Assembly (NCBI GenBank): GCA_965369375.1
Contig: CBDUQN010000123.1
Span: 1 to 6,908 of the forward strand
DNA from: CBDUQN01 sp965369375
GTDB taxonomy: Bacteria; Krumholzibacteriota; Krumholzibacteriia; Krumholzibacteriales; Krumholzibacteriaceae
DNA: 6,908 nt
Direction: 5' to 3'
The notes below the pieces were generated by a model, which was given only the letters and a program-made list of their open reading frames with translations, ran no database searches and was not told where the DNA came from. Shown one piece after another: positions 4,385-6,908 of the stretch. Every line of letters starts with the position of its first letter. Position 1 is the first letter of the stretch. A program made the position numbers and the translations under genes.

Positions 4385-6908
4385 TCACCTTAAGAGGACA
4401 ATTTTCTTTGTGCTGCTGAAGCTGCCACTCTCCATCCTGTAGAAGTAGACGCCGCTCGCGACATCTGCGCCGAGGTTGTTCGTGCCGTCCCACGTGATCG
4501 CGTAGGAGCTCGCGTCTTTTATCTCGTCGACGAGCGTCTTCACCAGCTGCCCCGCGACATTGTAGATCTTGAGGCTCACGTGTCCCCGCTCCTTCACGTC
4601 GAAGCGTATCGTTGTCACCGGATTGAACGGATTGGGAAAGTTCTGCTCGAGCCTGTATGCCTTCGGAACTTCTGCCTCTGTGATGACCGGATTGACTGTG
4701 TTGTTCATCCACTCGATGACATCCCGCATGATATGGTTTCGGATAGGCGGACTCGAAGGACCCCCATCCAGCATGTATATGAAGCTGTGACCGAACCACA
4801 TCGTCTTGAGCGGAGCATTCGACGCGTTCAGGGTTACATTCTGAATCGCAGCGCCGATGTTGGTGTGCTCTCCGTACGCAGGGTACTGTGAGGCGATCGT
4901 CGCACCAGTCGCTGCGTCGAGACAGTCGAACCGGTTGACAATCGGGCAGCCGCCGAATGCGTACCAGGTATCAGCCACTCCGAGGTGGTAGAAGATACCC
5001 GACGCGGTACCGGTGACGAGCGGAGTCACGACACCAACGGGGAACCCGCCGGTAAGGGCATAGTAGCTGCCCCATCTCGAATGCGCATACGGAAGAACAC
5101 CGCACCAGGTCGTGAGCAGCGCGTGCGCCTGCGGCGAGGTGAGACCGTCGAGATCCTGGGCGACATCGTCACCAAGGACCCAGAGGCCCGCTCCGGCGAT
5201 CGAATCAGGATGAAGCGTCATCCAGTCGATCAGCAGACTACAGTCGTTCGTCTTGTCACTGTCGGTGCTTCCGTCACCGATCGTTCCGCTGCTCAGATCA
5301 CCGCTATCCCAGATGATCTTACGGTAGTAGCACGTAAGTATCCCGCTCGTCGCGGAGCGTGCGAGGCCGTTGCCCACAAGGGATGACGGATTATTCACAT
5401 CGTAACGGTCCGGATAGTTGTCGTCCGGAATAACCGCCAGGAATGCAGAATTGAAGTACTGCTCGACGGTTCCCCAGAACGTTCCACGGCCGTGAAAGTC
5501 GTCCACATAGAGAATGTCGCTGCAGCCGGTCGGCAGGCAGCACATCTCGAAGATATAGCTGACACCGTCGTAAACGGGCGAGCCATACGTGCGCGTCGCT
5601 CTGGCATAGGCATTTGCCGGATGCGTTGACACCTGGCTCGCACTGTCCACCGCTTCGAAGTAGTACTCGATAAAGTACCCTCTCGTGAAGAGAGAGTCAT
5701 TGAGATCGCATGCATACATATCAGGTGCCGGCACCGATGCAGCACCTGTCTTTGCTTCCTCTAGCTGGATCTTGGTCCATGTCGAACCGTCATCGCTGAC
5801 GTATCGTCCGTACGTTCCCTCCAGGGACGGGCCAAAGAGCTGTGCAGCCTTTGGGTGCGTGTGGCCCGGACAAGAGTTCGCACAGCCAATGTACGTGGCC
5901 TTCACATACATGTAGACCATCGGCCAGCTGTCACCGGTATACTTGATGCCGCCACCGAGCGGTGAGGTGCAGGTCAGGGCAATCGAGTCCCCCGGCCTTA
6001 TGACCGGATCCTCCTTCGGATTGAGGTCGTTCGCCGCGTCGGTTCGCACCCACGATTCGATGGTGAGGCCCTCGGTCGGGAACTGATCCTGGAAGAGATC
6101 GAGGTCACGCGAATACCACTGCGGACCGACCGTCTCGTAACGGTAAACACGAACATTGTCGATATAGGGCGCCGGTGTGTGGTTCACGCAGTTACCGTAC
6201 TGCAGATACCAGTACTGGCACATATCGATACAGCCTACGTATACCTGCAGAGGATCGTCACTAACGAGATCGCTCACATCGAATCCGCCGAGGATATAGT
6301 CCAAATCGGGACCGTAGTAGAAGTAATTACGATTACGCCACGGCCCCGGGCAGCCATCCACTATGTTGCGAACGGCCCAGGTATAGAATACCAGGTTCGC
6401 AAGAGGCAGATCGCGGTATGTCGAGAACCGCAGGATGCAGCCGCCGAGATTTGACGGATCAGGGATCATCGCGTCCTGATAATCGTCGCAATTGCTCGAG
6501 TACTTCATCATATCGATTTCGGGCGACATGACCATCTCGTTCTGGCAAGGCGCCTCGACTCCGCCGGGACCCTTACAGCGCGGTGTGCAGAACAGGCCGG
6601 GCCATGGATAACCTGCATGCGGTTCACCCGCCGCGATATGGAAGACGATTTGCGTCTGGTAGTTGTAACCACACGGATCATAGGCCAGGAGGTTCGACAT
6701 AAGACCGGAATAGATGCCGAATCCCGAAGGCGCGCTTGCCGTCCAGTGGAAACCATTCAAGTCACCGTCGGTTTGCTGGTCACCAACTGCAGCAATCTCG
6801 CAATTCTCGAAATCTTTCAGACCAGTAGCGTCAACGATAACAAGTGAATCGACGATTGCCGCACCATCGGTGTTGTAGAGACCGTCCTGGTCACTCCAGG
6901 CGCCGTCT
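4385..6908 (-). CDS. Tandem paralogue: large secreted protein with FlgD-like/T9SS sorting domain (5' partial)
   Basis: 840 C-terminal residues are visible and the frame stays open to the right edge, where it reads DGAWSDQDGLYNTDGAAIVD. This aligns with residue 218 onward of the neighbouring gene, so about 217 residues, including the signal peptide, lie outside the window. A start at the TTG near 6760 would be an artefact, since homology continues upstream of it. Both proteins share the block DMCQYWYLQYGNC followed by HTPAP (6188-6226 for the first part), DLNDSLFTRGY, the amidotransferase-like domain opening at about 5521 (SDILYVDDFHGRG, IIWDSGDL, GLWVLGDDVAQDL), and the sorting domain (PNPFNPVTTIRF to KKIVLLR). 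By eye, identity is about 69% over a 100-residue stretch of the alpha/beta domain, 83% over the last 100 residues, and lower in the beta-rich modules. Eleven cysteines occupy matching columns, which suggests conserved disulfides. It stops at TGA, 89 bp before its paralogue, in the same orientation. The biological role is unknown; an extracellular structural or binding function is inferred. Confidence 0.92.
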   Translation of the reverse strand, partial: DGAWSDQDGLYNTDGAAIVDSLVIVDATGLKDFENCEIAAVGDQQTDGDLNGFHWTASAPSGFGIYSGLMSNLLAYDPCGYNYQTQIVFHIAAGEPHAGYPWPGLFCTPRCKGPGGVEAPCQNEMVMSPEIDMMKYSSNCDDYQDAMIPDPSNLGGCILRFSTYRDLPLANLVFYTWAVRNIVDGCPGPWRNRNYFYYGPDLDYILGGFDVSDLVSDDPLQVYVGCIDMCQYWYLQYGNCVNHTPAPYIDNVRVYRYETVGPQWYSRDLDLFQDQFPTEGLTIESWVRTDAANDLNPKEDPVIRPGDSIALTCTSPLGGGIKYTGDSWPMVYMYVKATYIGCANSCPGHTHPKAAQLFGPSLEGTYGRYVSDDGSTWTKIQLEEAKTGAASVPAPDMYACDLNDSLFTRGYFIEYYFEAVDSASQVSTHPANAYARATRTYGSPVYDGVSYIFEMCCLPTGCSDILYVDDFHGRGTFWGTVEQYFNSAFLAVIPDDNYPDRYDVNNPSSLVGNGLARSATSGILTCYYRKIIWDSGDLSSGTIGDGSTDSDKTNDCSLLIDWMTLHPDSIAGAGLWVLGDDVAQDLDGLTSPQAHALLTTWCGVLPYAHSRWGSYYALTGGFPVGVVTPLVTGTASGIFYHLGVADTWYAFGGCPIVNRFDCLDAATGATIASQYPAYGEHTNIGAAIQNVTLNASNAPLKTMWFGHSFIYMLDGGPSSPPIRNHIMRDVIEWMNNTVNPVITEAEVPKAYRLEQNFPNPFNPVTTIRFDVKERGHVSLKIYNVAGQLVKTLVDEIKDASSYAITWDGTNNLGADVASGVYFYRMESGSFSSTKKIVLLR
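4388..4687 (-). repeat. C-terminal sorting-domain repeat, copy in the partial paralogue
   Basis: This is the partner of the 1131-1430 segment and lies in the same orientation, so the two are direct repeats about 3.26 kb apart. It encodes the terminal sorting domain of the upstream paralogue. The exact 36-base identity sits at 4581-4616. Elsewhere the two genes differ at many synonymous sites even where the residues are the same. The domain is expected to direct export or surface attachment and to be cleaved or anchored there; this follows from knowledge of the family. Confidence 0.85.

Noticed and set aside
4292..4387. Recoded or read-through TGA extending the upstream paralogue by about 31 residues to the next gene's ATG
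   Set aside because: Both paralogues end at the same aligned position (VLLR), as expected for a terminal sorting domain. An open stretch of this length after a stop is not unusual by chance.
4356..4799. 147-codon frame overlapping the 3' end of the partial paralogue and the intergenic gap
   Set aside because: It is an alternate frame through the conserved sorting domain, with a composition unlike a real protein.
6758..6760. TTG as the start codon of the second secreted gene
   Set aside because: The frame is open for another 49 codons to the window edge, and those codons align with residues 218 onward of the complete paralogue. The true start is therefore outside the window.
1..6908. CRISPR arrays, tRNA or rRNA genes, insertion sequences, toxin-antitoxin or defence genes
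   Set aside because: There are no short regularly spaced repeats, no transposase or integrase motifs, and no tRNA-like folds seen. Nearly the whole window is covered by three coding genes.

Overview
The window holds three protein-coding genes and almost no non-coding DNA. The first, on the + strand, is the 3' part of an FAD-dependent oxidoreductase of the D-amino-acid-oxidase/sarcosine-oxidase (DAO) superfamily; its start lies before base 1. It runs into two large minus-strand genes that are tandem paralogues: a complete 1055-residue secreted protein (1128-4295) and, upstream of it in transcription order, a homologue that runs off the right edge of the window (4385 to beyond 6908). About 217 N-terminal residues of the homologue are missing.

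Both large proteins have the architecture of cell-surface or secreted proteins from the Fibrobacteres-Chlorobi-Bacteroidetes (FCB) group and its uncultured relatives (Eisenbacteria, Krumholzibacteriota, Zixibacteria, Latescibacteria and WOR-3 types). It consists of a Sec signal peptide (seen in the complete copy), beta-sandwich modules rich in Cys and aromatic residues, an alpha/beta domain resembling a catalytically inert glutamine-amidotransferase/ThuA fold, and a C-terminal FlgD-like/type IX secretion (T9SS) sorting domain with a PNPFNP motif that ends in KKLVLLR or KKIVLLR. The moderately high GC content and the lack of a clear Shine-Dalgarno sequence before the complete copy also fit such a lineage. 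The organism assignment is an inference from protein style only.

Layout: the oxidoreductase ends at 1113 and the complete secreted gene ends, convergently, at 1128, leaving 14 bp with no recognisable terminator. The two paralogues are separated by 89 bp (4296-4384), the only real intergenic region. It holds a sigma70-like promoter candidate (TTGACT-17-TATTCT), two short palindromes near it, a Shine-Dalgarno-like stretch just after the upstream stop, and a 23-codon TTG-initiated reading frame whose TGA overlaps the ATG of the downstream gene as ATGA.

The paralogues probably do related jobs outside the cell, perhaps as adhesins or polymer-binding or structural surface proteins; nothing in the sequence identifies an enzymatic activity. 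The oxidoreductase shows no functional link to them. The most noteworthy signals are the poorly characterised tandem secreted family itself and the much stronger DNA conservation of its sorting domain compared with the body, which suggests homogenisation by gene conversion. I found no RNA genes, mobile elements, CRISPR arrays or defence systems.
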